Assembly (NCBI RefSeq): GCF_036689815.1
Contig: NZ_JBAHUR010000018.1
Location: 1 to 64,000, forward strand
Source: Magnetovibrio sp. PR-2
GTDB lineage: Bacteria > Pseudomonadota > Alphaproteobacteria > Rhodospirillales > Magnetovibrionaceae
Reading direction: 5' to 3'
DNA length: 64,000 nt
Each line of letters begins with the position of its first letter. Within the stretch, counting starts at the first letter, position 1. The notes under the pieces were generated by a model. It made no database searches and was not told the DNA's origin. It saw only the letters and a list, made by a program, of their open reading frames with translations. Below, one piece after another: positions 8,880-18,259 of this stretch. A program made the position numbers and the translations under genes.

Positions 8880-11642
8880 ATGAAGACACGCTCACACGCT
8901 TGGACGTCGGCTCACCCGTCGTCATCGACTGAGACGTTAGACGCAGACGTAGCCCGTCTGCCCGGTCCCATGGTGGTTAAAATTATTGGGCTAGCCATTG
9001 CCTACGCGATTTTGGGTAATCTCAGTTTGTTGTTGACCATACCGCCCGGATACGCTGCGCCGATTTGGCCGGCTGCGGGTTTGTCGTTGGTGGCGGTGTT
9101 GGTGTGTGGCTATCGCATCTGGCCGGGCGTGTTGTTGGGATCGTTTCTGTCCAATGTCTGGTCGGGCTGGGATGGGTTTTCCTTTCAGGCGGTGACAATC
9201 CCCTTGATCATTGCCGGTGGTGCAGCCTTGCAAGCGGTGGTGGCGGCGTATTTGGTGCACCGTTTGACGCGATTTCCCAACTTGATGGGGAGCGAGCGCG
9301 AAGTATTTGCCTTCTTTTTTGTCGGCGGTGTGCTCAGCTGTGTGATCAGTCCCTTTGTGGGCAACTTGGTGCTGCTTAATTTTTCCATCATCAGCGCCTC
9401 TTCGTTTATGGAAAATTTTTGGACGTGGTGGATCGGTGACACCATTGGCGTGTTTGTGTTTTCACCCTTGGCCCTGGTTTGGGTGTTGCGTCCCGTGAAC
9501 ATCTGGCGTCCACGCCGCTTGACCGTGACCGTGCCGATCTTAGTTGCGCTGTTTGTCTCTTTGGCCAGTACCAGCATGGGCATGCATTGGGAGCGCGAGC
9601 GTCTGCGCTTGGAATTTGATCAGCGCCTCACCCCTCTGGCCCAGGCGGTGGAACGCAACTTGTCCGAATACATCAATGTGTTGAAGTTTTTGGAAGGCTT
9701 TTATGCGGCCTCGACCCATATCGATCGGGGTGAGTTTGATGCGTTCAGCCGCCGGTTTTTGGAAGAGCTTCCGGGGTTGCACGCCTTGTCTTGGAACCCG
9801 CTGATCCCGAACGCACAGCGCGACGCCTTTGAAACGGCGACCCGTCAAGACGGGTTCGATGGCTTCACCATTAGGGAACGTTTACCCACGGGCACTTTAA
9901 TTCCAGCGGGTGAACGCGACGAATATGTGGTCGTCCACTATATCGAGCCATTTGTGCGCAACCGTTCGGCGTTCGGTTTTGATGTCGCGTCCAACCCGGT
10001 GCGCAAAGTGGCCCTGGAATTGGCGCGCGACACCGGGCGCCCCATGGCGACCGGGCGCATTACTTTGGTCCAGGATCAACAAGAACAGTTTGGTATCTTG
10101 GTGTTCATGCCGGTTTATGAACACGGCAAATCCATTATGAGCGTTCAGGCCCGTCAACGTTATCTCAAGGGCTACATGGTTGCGGGTTTACGCGGCGGGG
10201 ATATCATCACCGCAGCGTTGAGGGATTTAAAGCACCAGGGCATCGCCTATCGTTTGGTGGATCGCTCCGCTGTCTCGGGTGAGCAGTTCTTGATGGAAAA
10301 TCAGCCGTTTGAAGATGCGGTTTTCGAACTGTCGGACCGGGGTCTGTTCGGCGGGACCATGCCGTTGGGCAAGCGTTTTGATTTCACCTTCGGCGGGCGT
10401 GAATGGAGCTTTGAGGCTGCTCCGATGTCTGCTCATGTGAATACCCAGCGCGGCAGCGGCAGTTGGATGGTTTTGATCGGCGGATTGTTGCTGACCAGCC
10501 TGGTCGGCGCGTTTGTCATGGTGATCAGTGGTCGGCGGGTGATGTTGCAGGCCATCGTCAGTCAACAAACGGCCAACTTGCGCTCCAGCGAACACCGCTT
10601 GGCCGAAGCGCAGCGCATTGCGCAGTTGGGCAACTGGACTATGGAACTGGACGCCCATTCCATGTGGCTTTCGCAAGAAGCACGCCGCATTTTGGATTCT
10701 CACGTGACGGGCGAAGACTGGACACTGGGCGGGTTCGCCGGACACTTCCCCCTGGAACACCGCGACGCTTTGGTCCAAGCGTTGACCGAGGTCGTGAAGA
10801 CGCATGAAAGCTACAATGCAGATTTGCAGGTGGTGTCCCCGTCCGGTTTGGAAAAGACCGTCAACGTCCACGGTGAGCTGGTGTATGACGAACATAAACG
10901 CCCGACCCGTGTTGTGGGGACGATCCAAGATATATCCGCGCGCATCCGTTTGGACCGGATGAAACAAGAATTCGTGTCTACCGTCAGTCACGAACTGCGC
11001 ACCCCGCTGACATCGGTCAAAGGCTCGCTCGGCATGGTGGCCGCAGGGGCGCTGGGCGACCTTCCGGACAAAGCCATGGAGATGGTGCGCATCGCCCACC
11101 GCAACACCGATCAATTGATCCATCTGGTCAACGATATTTTAGATTTGGGCAAGTTCGAATCGGGTGAAATGGTGTTTAAGATGGAACACCTCAATCTGTC
11201 GGACCTGATTTTAGAAGCGATTGAGGTGAACCAAAACTACGCGCGCGATTATGGCACGCATTTCATGGTGACGAGCGGGCTGGAAAACGTTTATGTGCTG
11301 GGCGATAGCCAACGGATTTTGCAGGTTATGGCGAACCTTTTGTCCAATGCGGCGAAGTTCTCCCCGTCGGGCACCATCGTCGGCATTGCTCTGGAAAAAG
11401 ACGACGGTTTTGCGCGCATCAAGGTTACCGATAGCGGCCCCGGTATTCCCAAAGAGTTCCGCGGGCGCATTTTCGAAAAATTCGCCCAAGCCGACGGCAC
11501 GTCGCAGCGTAAAGAAGGCGGTACGGGACTGGGCTTGGCGATCACCAAAATGATTGTCGAGAGGCTCGGCGGAGAAATTGGCTTCCAGTCTGAGGTCGAT
11601 ATCGGCACGACGTTCTATTTCACTTTGCCGTTGGTGGATTGA
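8880..11642 (+). CDS. Histidine kinase, MASE1-CHASE-PAS-HisKA-HATPase
   Basis: A 920-residue membrane sensor kinase. Residues about 30-225 carry the MASE1 integral-membrane sensor with multiple hydrophobic spans (IPPGYAAPIWPAAGLSLV is typical). A periplasmic CHASE-like ligand domain follows at about 235-520 (LPGLHALSWNPLIP, then VVHYIEPF and GFDVASNP), closed by a last span near 530-550. A PAS domain begins at SSEHRLAEAQRIAQLGNW, then HisKA with the phospho-acceptor His704 in VSHELRTPLTSVKG, and an HATPase with NLLSNAAKF, DSGPGIP and GTGLGLAI. No response regulator is adjacent and no receiver domain is attached. The kinase core closely resembles that of the kinase at 60788-62842, indicating duplication of the transmitter. 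The upstream lipoprotein is a candidate partner. The signal is unknown. Confidence 0.9.
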   Translation: MKTRSHAWTSAHPSSSTETLDADVARLPGPMVVKIIGLAIAYAILGNLSLLLTIPPGYAAPIWPAAGLSLVAVLVCGYRIWPGVLLGSFLSNVWSGWDGFSFQAVTIPLIIAGGAALQAVVAAYLVHRLTRFPNLMGSEREVFAFFFVGGVLSCVISPFVGNLVLLNFSIISASSFMENFWTWWIGDTIGVFVFSPLALVWVLRPVNIWRPRRLTVTVPILVALFVSLASTSMGMHWERERLRLEFDQRLTPLAQAVERNLSEYINVLKFLEGFYAASTHIDRGEFDAFSRRFLEELPGLHALSWNPLIPNAQRDAFETATRQDGFDGFTIRERLPTGTLIPAGERDEYVVVHYIEPFVRNRSAFGFDVASNPVRKVALELARDTGRPMATGRITLVQDQQEQFGILVFMPVYEHGKSIMSVQARQRYLKGYMVAGLRGGDIITAALRDLKHQGIAYRLVDRSAVSGEQFLMENQPFEDAVFELSDRGLFGGTMPLGKRFDFTFGGREWSFEAAPMSAHVNTQRGSGSWMVLIGGLLLTSLVGAFVMVISGRRVMLQAIVSQQTANLRSSEHRLAEAQRIAQLGNWTMELDAHSMWLSQEARRILDSHVTGEDWTLGGFAGHFPLEHRDALVQALTEVVKTHESYNADLQVVSPSGLEKTVNVHGELVYDEHKRPTRVVGTIQDISARIRLDRMKQEFVSTVSHELRTPLTSVKGSLGMVAAGALGDLPDKAMEMVRIAHRNTDQLIHLVNDILDLGKFESGEMVFKMEHLNLSDLILEAIEVNQNYARDYGTHFMVTSGLENVYVLGDSQRILQVMANLLSNAAKFSPSGTIVGIALEKDDGFARIKVTDSGPGIPKEFRGRIFEKFAQADGTSQRKEGGTGLGLAITKMIVERLGGEIGFQSEVDIGTTFYFTLPLVD

Positions 11643-11693
11643 CACATACGTGTGATAGACTTCGCCCTCTTCAAAACTTAAATGAGTACATAG

Positions 11694-12626
11694 ATGTCCC
11701 TAGACACCGATAAACTGATGGAACGCCGCCGCCAGCGTCGCTCGTCCCTATTGTGGAAAGTGGTTGCGGCCATAAGTCTCACGGCTTTGGCGGCTGTGTT
11801 GGTGATGCGCTCCGTGGATGGCGAGAGCAAACTGGCGTCCAAACTGGGCGGGGATGACCGCATTGCGCGCCTCACGGTCGAAGGTGTGATTTTCGAAGAC
11901 CGCCATCGTGACGAATTGTTGCAAGAGCTCAAAGACGACGACGGCGTGAAAGCCGTGATCGTGCGCATCAACAGCCCCGGCGGCACGGTGGTGGGCGGCG
12001 AGAATCTCTATCTGGGTTTGCGCTCCATATCCGAAGACAAACCCGTCGTCGCGGTGATGGGGTCGACGGCGACCTCGGCGGCGTATATGACGGCCATCGG
12101 TACGGACCGAATTTTGGCGCGTAAGGGCTCACTCACGGGGTCCATCGGCGTGATCATGCAGACCGCCAACGTGACCAAGCTGATGGATAAAATCGGTGTG
12201 CGTCCGGAAACGTTTAAAAGCGGGGAGCTCAAAGCCCAGCCCAATCCCATGGAGGACATGTCGGACGAAGCGCGCAAACATCTGAACCAAGTGGTTATGG
12301 ACATGTACGAGCTGTTTGTTTCCATGGTGGCAGAGCGCCGCTCCATGACCACCGAAGCGGTTAAAGAGATCGCCGACGGGCGGGTCTTTGTCGGTGAAAA
12401 AGCCCTGGAAGTGGGTTTAATCGACGCCATTGGCGGCGAACAGGAAGCCCTTGATTGGCTGGTGGCGGAAAAGGAAATTGAGGACGATTTGGACGTTGTA
12501 GACGAAAAACCCGACTATCCGCGCCCCGATTTCGCCGAACGGGTCTTTGGATCGCTTGGAAAAGCTGTGCTATCAGAACGACTTAAACTTGACGGGCTGC
12601 TCTCGGTTTGGCAACCTGATCTCTAG
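11694..12626 (+). CDS. sppA: Signal peptide peptidase SppA, short form (S49)
   Basis: A 310-residue inner-membrane serine protease that degrades released signal peptides. After a charged start (LMERRRQRR) a single span near residues 20-38 anchors it with the catalytic domain outside the cytoplasm. Family signatures are IVRINSPGGTVVGG, the region STATSAAYM, the nucleophile Ser in LTGSIGVIMQ and the general-base Lys in KSGELKAQPNP. It is the single-domain form found in alphaproteobacteria and Bacillus rather than the 600-residue E. coli form. The neighbouring order rpsA-sppA-ihfB is conserved in many alphaproteobacteria, although here a lipoprotein and kinase are inserted between rpsA and sppA. 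Confidence 0.93.
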   Translation: MSLDTDKLMERRRQRRSSLLWKVVAAISLTALAAVLVMRSVDGESKLASKLGGDDRIARLTVEGVIFEDRHRDELLQELKDDDGVKAVIVRINSPGGTVVGGENLYLGLRSISEDKPVVAVMGSTATSAAYMTAIGTDRILARKGSLTGSIGVIMQTANVTKLMDKIGVRPETFKSGELKAQPNPMEDMSDEARKHLNQVVMDMYELFVSMVAERRSMTTEAVKEIADGRVFVGEKALEVGLIDAIGGEQEALDWLVAEKEIEDDLDVVDEKPDYPRPDFAERVFGSLGKAVLSERLKLDGLLSVWQPDL

Positions 12627-12785
12627 AGTTTTAAGCGCACGCGTGTTGAGCGGGTCAAAACAGCCCAAAACGGTCGAAATTGCGCGTACAGTCTTGAGTT
12701 TTTTCTGGGGAAACGCCCCGACATCCGGGCATGTTATCCGGGCTTAGGCCGTGGTCAGTCGGCGACCCGGCAGGGAGGTCAGAAT

Positions 12786-13067
12786 ATGACGAAATCTGAA
12801 TTGATTCAAAAGCTTGCAGAAGCCAACCCACACCTGTATCTGCGGGATGTGGAACGCATCGTCACCACCATTTTCGACGAAATCACCGATGCATTGGCCC
12901 AGGGCGACCGGGTTGAGCTGCGCGGCTTTGGTGCTTTTTCGGTGAAAGAACGGGGCTCGCGCACGGGCCGCAACCCGCGCACCGGTGAAGCTGTGGACGT
13001 CCCGGCCAAGTACATTCCGTACTTCAAAACCGGCAAACAGCTGCGCGAGAAACTCAACACCGGCTAA
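12786..13067 (+). CDS. ihfB: Integration host factor beta subunit
   Basis: A 93-residue DNA-bending protein of the HU/IHF family, partner of IHF-alpha, acting in transcription, recombination and replication. The sequence begins [12 protein letters not shown], shows [14 protein letters not shown] and the DNA-contacting arm [16 protein letters not shown], ending [12 protein letters not shown], which fits the beta rather than alpha subunit. GGGAGG stands upstream of ATG 12786. The 159-base leader after sppA has no recognised element. LapA follows at once. Confidence 0.95.
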   Translation: MTKSELIQKLAEANPHLYLRDVERIVTTIFDEITDALAQGDRVELRGFGAFSVKERGSRTGRNPRTGEAVDVPAKYIPYFKTGKQLREKLNTG

Positions 13068-13094
13068 TTGCCGACTTTAGAGGGGGAGCCCGCC

Positions 13095-13541
13095 TTGCGT
13101 CGTCTCATCACATGGCTGATTATGCTGCCTGCGGCTGTTGCCGTGGTGGTCTTTGCGCTGCACAACAAGACACCCGTGGTGTTGGACTTGTGGCCGTTCG
13201 CACTCAGCTTGGAAATTGAGCTCTATTTGCTGCTCACCGCGATTTTGGGTGTGGGTGTGTTGTTGGGCGGTGTTGCGTCTTGGGCGGGGGGTGGCCGTTT
13301 GCGGGCCCAACTGCGCAAACGCACCTATGACGGCGAGGTGGCCCGCCGCCAGCTCACCACGGAACAAGCGAAAGTGGCAGAGCTGCAAGTGAAGCTGCGC
13401 GCGGCAGAAATGCAAAACCTCAACACCCCGGACACCGGTGGGGTGGGGGATGTCAAAACCATCGACCATGCCCCCGATACAAAAGCAGCTACGACGGCAG
13501 ACACGACGGCACAACTTTCCGGGCCGAAAACTGCGGCCTAA
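13095..13541 (+). CDS. LapA-family (DUF1049) inner-membrane protein
   Basis: A 148-residue protein with two hydrophobic spans near residues 3-22 and 43-62 (LIMLPAAVAVVVFALHN; LYLLLTAILGVGVLLGG) that flank the LPS-assembly LapA domain motif NKTPVVLDLWPF, followed by a cytoplasmic helix of coiled-coil character and a Thr/Ala-rich tail. In E. coli LapA works with LapB in lipopolysaccharide assembly; ihfB-lapA-pyrF is the usual neighbourhood. TTG 13095 is preferred because AGGGGGAG lies directly upstream at 13081-13088; an in-frame TTG at 13068, right after the ihfB stop, is the alternative. No lapB is visible here. Confidence 0.75.
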   Translation: MRRLITWLIMLPAAVAVVVFALHNKTPVVLDLWPFALSLEIELYLLLTAILGVGVLLGGVASWAGGGRLRAQLRKRTYDGEVARRQLTTEQAKVAELQVKLRAAEMQNLNTPDTGGVGDVKTIDHAPDTKAATTADTTAQLSGPKTAA

Positions 13542-13591
13542 GCCTCAAGAAACCCTTGGCCCTATTGCCTGTGCGGGTTAAAAAGAATCCT

Positions 13592-14311
13592 ATGGTTCAG
13601 ATCAAACAACCCAGTGACCGAATTTTTGTCGCCCTCGACACCACCGATGTGGGTCGGGCGGTTGAGCTTGCCAATGGTCTCAAAGGCCAAGTGGGCGGGG
13701 TCAAACTCGGCAAAGAATTTTTCACCGCCCATGGGCCCGACGGGGTGCACCGGGTGACGGAAAACGGCATGCCGTTGTTTCTCGATCTCAAATGGCACGA
13801 CATCCCCAACACCGTGGCGGGCGCTGTGCGCGCGTCTTTGGCGTTGGACCCGTTCATTGTCAACGTGCACGCATCCGGTGGCCGGCGCATGATGGAAGCC
13901 GCCCGCGCTGCCGCCGACGAAGCCGATCTTGGCAAACGCCCCAATGTCATTGGTGTGACGGTGCTGACCTCCATGGCGCACGAAGACTTAGTCGAAGTCG
14001 GTATTGACCAAGAGCCCTTGGAACAAGTCCTGCGTTTGGGCAAACTGACCAAGTCCAGCGGGCTCGAAGGTGTGGTGTGTTCAGCCAAGGAAGTTGTGGC
14101 ACTGCGCGGGACGGTTGGCGACGACTTTATGCTGGTGGTTCCGGGCATCCGCCCCGAATGGGCCAGCACCGACGACCAGCGCCGCGTGGTCACACCCAAA
14201 GACGCGGTGGATCTCGGCGCAGACTTCCTGGTCATCGGCCGCCCGATCACGGGTCACGCCGACCCGTCTGAGGCTGCGCGCCTGATTGCCGAAGAGCTGT
14301 CCGAAGCATGA
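13592..14311 (+). CDS. pyrF: Orotidine-5'-phosphate decarboxylase
   Basis: PyrF removes CO2 from OMP to form UMP, the last step of pyrimidine synthesis. The 239-residue protein has the catalytic LDLKWHDIPNTV motif (Lys-Asp tetrad), GVTVLTSM, VVPGIRPEW for phosphate binding and FLVIGRPITG at the C-terminus. ATG 13592 gives MVQIKQPSDRIFVALD and follows an A/G-rich stretch; an earlier in-frame start at 13556 would add a basic extension unlike the family. It overlaps the next membrane protein gene by an ATGA, so the two are probably translated together. Confidence 0.95.
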   Translation: MVQIKQPSDRIFVALDTTDVGRAVELANGLKGQVGGVKLGKEFFTAHGPDGVHRVTENGMPLFLDLKWHDIPNTVAGAVRASLALDPFIVNVHASGGRRMMEAARAAADEADLGKRPNVIGVTVLTSMAHEDLVEVGIDQEPLEQVLRLGKLTKSSGLEGVVCSAKEVVALRGTVGDDFMLVVPGIRPEWASTDDQRRVVTPKDAVDLGADFLVIGRPITGHADPSEAARLIAEELSEA

Positions 14312-14814
14312 GCGAAGACACAAACTTCAAAAGCCTTTCCTTACAAGCCATCGAAACCTTCGGCAAGGGTTTCGGCCTGATCTTGCGCGCCGCCATTTTG
14401 CCCTTTGGCGTATCGGTGGCGGCCGTGGTGATGGCGCGTTGGGTGGGCGGGGTTGAACGCTATCTGTTCGACGCGCTTCACGGTGTTATGGTGATTTCAT
14501 ACCTCACCTGCCTGTCGCGGATCGTCGGCGGCACTTATCCGGGGCCGAGCATCCTCACCTTTGCTGTGCCGCGTCCGACCTGGCCGGGCGTGCCCATCGT
14601 AAAGTCCGTAGCTGCCGAAACTTTGGTGGTGATCGTTCCGGGAGCTTTCATTATGTGGATGCTCACCATCAACATCGCGCCGTTCATTTTGGCGCTGGGC
14701 AGCACGGTGGTCAGCGTTGCGGCCATGCTGTTGGTGGAATTTATCTTCTCCACCGTGATCGGCCTGATCGTGGGCGCGGGCATGGCGAAGTTTGCGCGCG
14801 AAGGCGCGGTCTGA
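14308..14814 (+). CDS. Small multi-span membrane protein, member 1 of a three-gene set
   Basis: A 168-residue protein with about four hydrophobic segments (residues 25-45, 55-70, 102-122, 125-155) and little else. I do not recognise the family. Its start overlaps the pyrF stop (ATGA), indicating coupled translation. The layout, a short cytoplasmic N-terminus, ILRAAILPFGVSVA, a mid-protein ISYLTCLSRIVGG segment, then paired C-terminal spans, is matched by the next gene (AAVLPVLVSVA; MAAMVRIVRGG-like) and more loosely by the third. The three probably arose by duplication. Function is unknown; no catalytic or transport motif is visible. Confidence 0.7.
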   Translation: MSEDTNFKSLSLQAIETFGKGFGLILRAAILPFGVSVAAVVMARWVGGVERYLFDALHGVMVISYLTCLSRIVGGTYPGPSILTFAVPRPTWPGVPIVKSVAAETLVVIVPGAFIMWMLTINIAPFILALGSTVVSVAAMLLVEFIFSTVIGLIVGAGMAKFAREGAV

Positions 14815-14909
14815 TTTTTTTTGCGAACGTGACTTCAGTTACTGAACCGCGCGCGGTTTGGGACTATATCTATGGGCATAATCCGCAAACTTAAAGCAGG
14901 AGTACCCCC

Positions 14910-15473
14910 ATGAGCGACACTTGTCAAAGCACCGGTTGCGGGCCACAAGGTTGCGGGTCGAACAACCGCCCCAAGCGCGACACCCCGCCCACATTGCTGG
15001 AGCAGGTGTGGATGATCCTCCCCTATCACTGGCCCAAGTTTTTGCAGGCCGCCGTGCTTCCCGTTTTGGTGTCGGTTGCTTTTGTCACCTATGGCTGCCC
15101 TCAGGGCGTGCCGGACCGCCTACCGTTTGACGCGGTTCATGTCCTCATGCAGGTGTCTTTCATTGCGGCCATGGTGCGCATTGTTCGCGGCGGCCATGGT
15201 TTGGCCCGTTGGGGGCTGGCGTTGCCGCGTTTTCGCTGGTCGAATATGAATGTGATGGGCGAAGTTCTGGGTGCGGCTGTGATCATTTTGGCCCCGGTCC
15301 TGGGCTTGTTCGTGGCCTTCACCCTTTTTTATGGTCCCACCATCCGCGTGATGGACAACACGCTGTTGCTGGTCGTCAGCCGCATTGTGCCTGCGTTTTT
15401 CATGACCATGCTTTTGGGGCTGGTCATTGGTGCGGCAAGCTTTAAGATTGAGGCGAACCGTTCCGGCGAATAA
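14910..15473 (+). CDS. Small multi-span membrane protein with Cys-rich N-terminus, member 2
   Basis: A 187-residue protein with about four spans (roughly 45-60, 75-92, 120-142, 152-175). The N-terminus is unusual: CQSTGCGPQGCG within the first 17 residues, three Cys separated by Gly-rich spacers, which could bind metal or form a thiol site. The following LEQVWMILPYHWPKFLQAAV and ALPRFRWSNMNVMG resemble the preceding protein in position and hydrophobicity. AGCAGGAG precedes ATG 14910. No family recognised; function unknown. Confidence 0.7.
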   Translation: MSDTCQSTGCGPQGCGSNNRPKRDTPPTLLEQVWMILPYHWPKFLQAAVLPVLVSVAFVTYGCPQGVPDRLPFDAVHVLMQVSFIAAMVRIVRGGHGLARWGLALPRFRWSNMNVMGEVLGAAVIILAPVLGLFVAFTLFYGPTIRVMDNTLLLVVSRIVPAFFMTMLLGLVIGAASFKIEANRSGE

Positions 15474-15510
15474 TCCGTTCGCACACTCTCAAAACTTTGT
15501 GAAAACAACC

Positions 15511-16251
15511 ATGCTCAAAGAAGGCCTTGCGATAGCAAAAGCAACCATAGGCATTATTAGGTCTGAATTTAGTGCATTATGGGCGATGGCTGTGTTGCCC
15601 TATTTGGTCTTTGTGATGATCGGTATTGTGGGCCTGGGTCAATGGCCTGGCGCACATGTGGTGTCGTTGACTGGCCAAAGTCTGGTGAATGTTGTCTACT
15701 CGGCGGCTTTGCTGCGCGCGATGATCAGAGGGACGCCATTTTCAAAAAGTGTTTTTCGCTTTGGGACAGATGAATGGCGTTTGATTGCGTTTACTTGTGC
15801 GTTTTTTGGTGTGGCGACCTTGATTGCGTTGGGCCTTTCTCAGTTAAGAGTGCCTTTCTCGATGATGATTGAGGCCATAAGCTTGATATTTGTCACGATT
15901 GCGTTTGGCGTAATTTTTTTCATGGGTTTCTTCTATGCGATGTTCCGCTTCATGGTGGTTGGGGTGATATTGATTGCTTTTCCAAACGTTGGACTAACTC
16001 GCTGCGTGGTGGTGGGCTGGCGTCAAACCCAAGGGCACGTGGGCAAAATGGTTGTGGCCGGTATCGTGCTGTTCGTGCCCATCGTGTTGGTGCAGTATTT
16101 CACTCTATATGCTGTTGAAAAGAGTTTTCCTGATACGCAAGTGTTGACTGTCTGTGTGACACAGTTTTTTGGTGTCGTAAGCACGGCTGTCAGCATGATT
16201 TGGTCGTTTCAGGTGTATCAAACCTTGGCACAGCCCCCCGAAACCCGTTAA
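15511..16251 (+). CDS. Multi-span membrane protein, member 3
   Basis: A 246-residue membrane protein with five or six spans. It shares with its two upstream neighbours the order IIRSEFSALWAMAVLPYLVFV, a central segment with a short basic loop (LLRAMIRGTPFS) and C-terminal spans, but is longer, with an added WRQTQGHVGKMVVAG region. ATG 15511 is chosen; an in-frame start at 15427 would overlap gene 2 and add a non-membrane leader. Codon use is noticeably AT-richer than genes on either side, suggesting a different history. Unknown function. Confidence 0.65.
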   Translation: MLKEGLAIAKATIGIIRSEFSALWAMAVLPYLVFVMIGIVGLGQWPGAHVVSLTGQSLVNVVYSAALLRAMIRGTPFSKSVFRFGTDEWRLIAFTCAFFGVATLIALGLSQLRVPFSMMIEAISLIFVTIAFGVIFFMGFFYAMFRFMVVGVILIAFPNVGLTRCVVVGWRQTQGHVGKMVVAGIVLFVPIVLVQYFTLYAVEKSFPDTQVLTVCVTQFFGVVSTAVSMIWSFQVYQTLAQPPETR

Positions 16252-16260
16252 GACTGTGTC

Positions 16261-16902
16261 ATGTCTATCGACGTCAAAATCTGCGGTATCAATTCGCCCG
16301 AAGCCCTGGACGCGGCTGTGTCCGGGGGGGCAGCTATGCTGGGTTTTGTGTTTTTCCCCAAATCGCCCCGCGCCGTTACACCCGTTGAGGCCAAGGCCTT
16401 GATGGACCGCGTTCCCGACGGCGTGACCAAGGTCGCGTTGATGGTGAACCCTGACGATTTTGACGTGGGCGCGGTGTGTCGCCAGCTGCCCGTCGATCTG
16501 TTGCAGCTCCACGGTTCTGAATCCATCGAGCGCATTTCCGACATCAAAGCCATCACCGGACTTCCGGTCATGAAAGCGGTCGGTATTGCAGGCGCGGACG
16601 ATATTGCGCGGGCGCATGAGTATGAAACGCTTTGCGAACGCATCTTGCTGGACGCGAAACCGCCCAAAGACGCCGACCTTCCGGGCGGCAATGCCTTGAG
16701 TTTTGATTGGACCTTGATTGCCGAGGAATCCTGGGAGCGACCCTGGATGCTGGCGGGTGGGCTCAATGCGGGTAATTTGGCCGAGGCGGTTCACACGTCC
16801 AAGGCCCCTTTTGTCGACGTTTCCAGCGGGGTTGAGGACGCACCGGGGCAAAAATCGCCTGCGAAAATCCAAGAATTCTTGAAACTGGCGCAAACGCTGT
16901 AA
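16261..16902 (+). CDS. trpF: Phosphoribosylanthranilate isomerase
   Basis: TrpF performs the Amadori rearrangement of phosphoribosylanthranilate in tryptophan synthesis. The 213-residue barrel starts with the catalytic Cys in VKICGI, continues with GAAMLGFVFFPKSPR, has LLQLHG, and the general-acid Asp lies in LLDAKPP. The phosphate-binding LAGGLNAGNLAEAV and VDVSSGVEDAPG are present. trpB follows 118 bases on; no leader peptide or attenuator is clear in that gap. Confidence 0.95.
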   Translation: MSIDVKICGINSPEALDAAVSGGAAMLGFVFFPKSPRAVTPVEAKALMDRVPDGVTKVALMVNPDDFDVGAVCRQLPVDLLQLHGSESIERISDIKAITGLPVMKAVGIAGADDIARAHEYETLCERILLDAKPPKDADLPGGNALSFDWTLIAEESWERPWMLAGGLNAGNLAEAVHTSKAPFVDVSSGVEDAPGQKSPAKIQEFLKLAQTL

Positions 16903-17020
16903 AAAAACGCTGCAATTTGCCATTTGGGTGCCATATTTACAGGCTCTAAATCAGTGGCAATTTGGTGCGGGTCTTGGTAAGTTCCCGGCACTGCAAAATC
17001 CTGAGCTGTAGGCGTTTTTA

Positions 17021-18259
17021 ATGAATGAGCCCAATACTTTCCGGCCCAACACGTTCCGAGACGGTCCGGACGAAACCGGACACTTCGGTATTTTTGGCGG
17101 CCAATTTGTTGCCGAAACGCTCATGCCTTTGGTACACGACGTGGCCGAAGCCTATGAAGCGGCCAAGGCCGATCCCGAATTCGCGCGCGAAAAAGAATAC
17201 TACTTAAATCAATACGTGGGCCGTCCGAGCCCGCTGTATTTTGCCCAGCGCCTCACCGAAGAGCTGGGCGGCGCGAAGGTTTATCTTAAACGCGAAGACC
17301 TAAACCACACGGGCGCGCACAAGATCAACAACACCATCGGCCAAATTCTGTTGGCGCGGCGCATGGGCAAGACCCGCATCATTGCCGAGACCGGCGCGGG
17401 TCAGCACGGCGTGGCGACGGCGACGGTGTGTGCGCTGTTTGATATTCCCTGCACCATCTACATGGGCACCAAAGATATCGAGCGCCAAGCCCCCAACGTG
17501 TTCCGCATGAAAATGCTGGGCGCCGAGGTGAAACCCGTGACGGTCGGTTCGTGCTCGCTCAAAGACGCGCTCAACGAAGCCATTCGCGACTGGGTCACCA
17601 ACGTGGACAGCACGTACTTCCTCATCGGCACCGCAGCGGGTATGCACCCGTTCCCCATGATGGTGCGCGATTTCCAATGCGTCATCGGTGAAGAAGTGCG
17701 CGAACAAATCATGGAGGCGGAAGGCCGCCTGCCGGACACTCTGGTCGCTTGCATCGGCGGGGGGTCCAACGCCATTGGCCTGTTCCATCCGTTCTTGGAC
17801 GACGCGGACGTGAAAATCATCGGCACCGAAGCGGCTGGGCGCGGGATCGAGACCGGCAAGCACGCCGCGAGCCTCACCGCAGGCTCCCCCGGTGTGTTGC
17901 ACGGCAACCGCATGTACTTGCTGCAAGACGAAGACGGGCAAGTGCAAGAAGCCGACAGCGTTTCGGCAGGCCTGGACTATCCGGGCATTGGGCCGGAGCA
18001 TTGCTGGCTGCATGACATGGGCCGGGTCGAATATGTGCCCGTCACCGACGACGAAGCGCTAAAAGCGTTTCACAAAGTGACACGCTTAGAAGGCATCATC
18101 CCCGCACTGGAAAGCTCCCACGCCGTCGCACACGTGATGAAAATCGCCCCCAACCTGCCCAAGGACCACATCATTGTGGTGAACCTGTCGGGCCGGGGTG
18201 ACAAAGATCTGAACACCGTGGCGCACACCATGGGTGTGGACATGGGGGTGAACCTATGA
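17021..18259 (+). CDS. trpB: Tryptophan synthase beta chain
   Basis: TrpB uses PLP to join indole and serine. The 412-residue protein has [10 protein letters not shown], the PLP lysine (Lys101) in [21 protein letters not shown], the phosphate-binding [10 protein letters not shown] and HSGRGDKD-like [11 protein letters not shown]. It ends four bases into trpA (ATGA overlap), so the alpha and beta subunits are made together. It is a standard long-chain TrpB1. Confidence 0.97.
   Translation: MNEPNTFRPNTFRDGPDETGHFGIFGGQFVAETLMPLVHDVAEAYEAAKADPEFAREKEYYLNQYVGRPSPLYFAQRLTEELGGAKVYLKREDLNHTGAHKINNTIGQILLARRMGKTRIIAETGAGQHGVATATVCALFDIPCTIYMGTKDIERQAPNVFRMKMLGAEVKPVTVGSCSLKDALNEAIRDWVTNVDSTYFLIGTAAGMHPFPMMVRDFQCVIGEEVREQIMEAEGRLPDTLVACIGGGSNAIGLFHPFLDDADVKIIGTEAAGRGIETGKHAASLTAGSPGVLHGNRMYLLQDEDGQVQEADSVSAGLDYPGIGPEHCWLHDMGRVEYVPVTDDEALKAFHKVTRLEGIIPALESSHAVAHVMKIAPNLPKDHIIVVNLSGRGDKDLNTVAHTMGVDMGVNL

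Noticed and set aside
16903-17020. Possible trp attenuator before trpB
   Set aside because: No leader peptide with Trp codons and no terminator stem with a T-run is visible.
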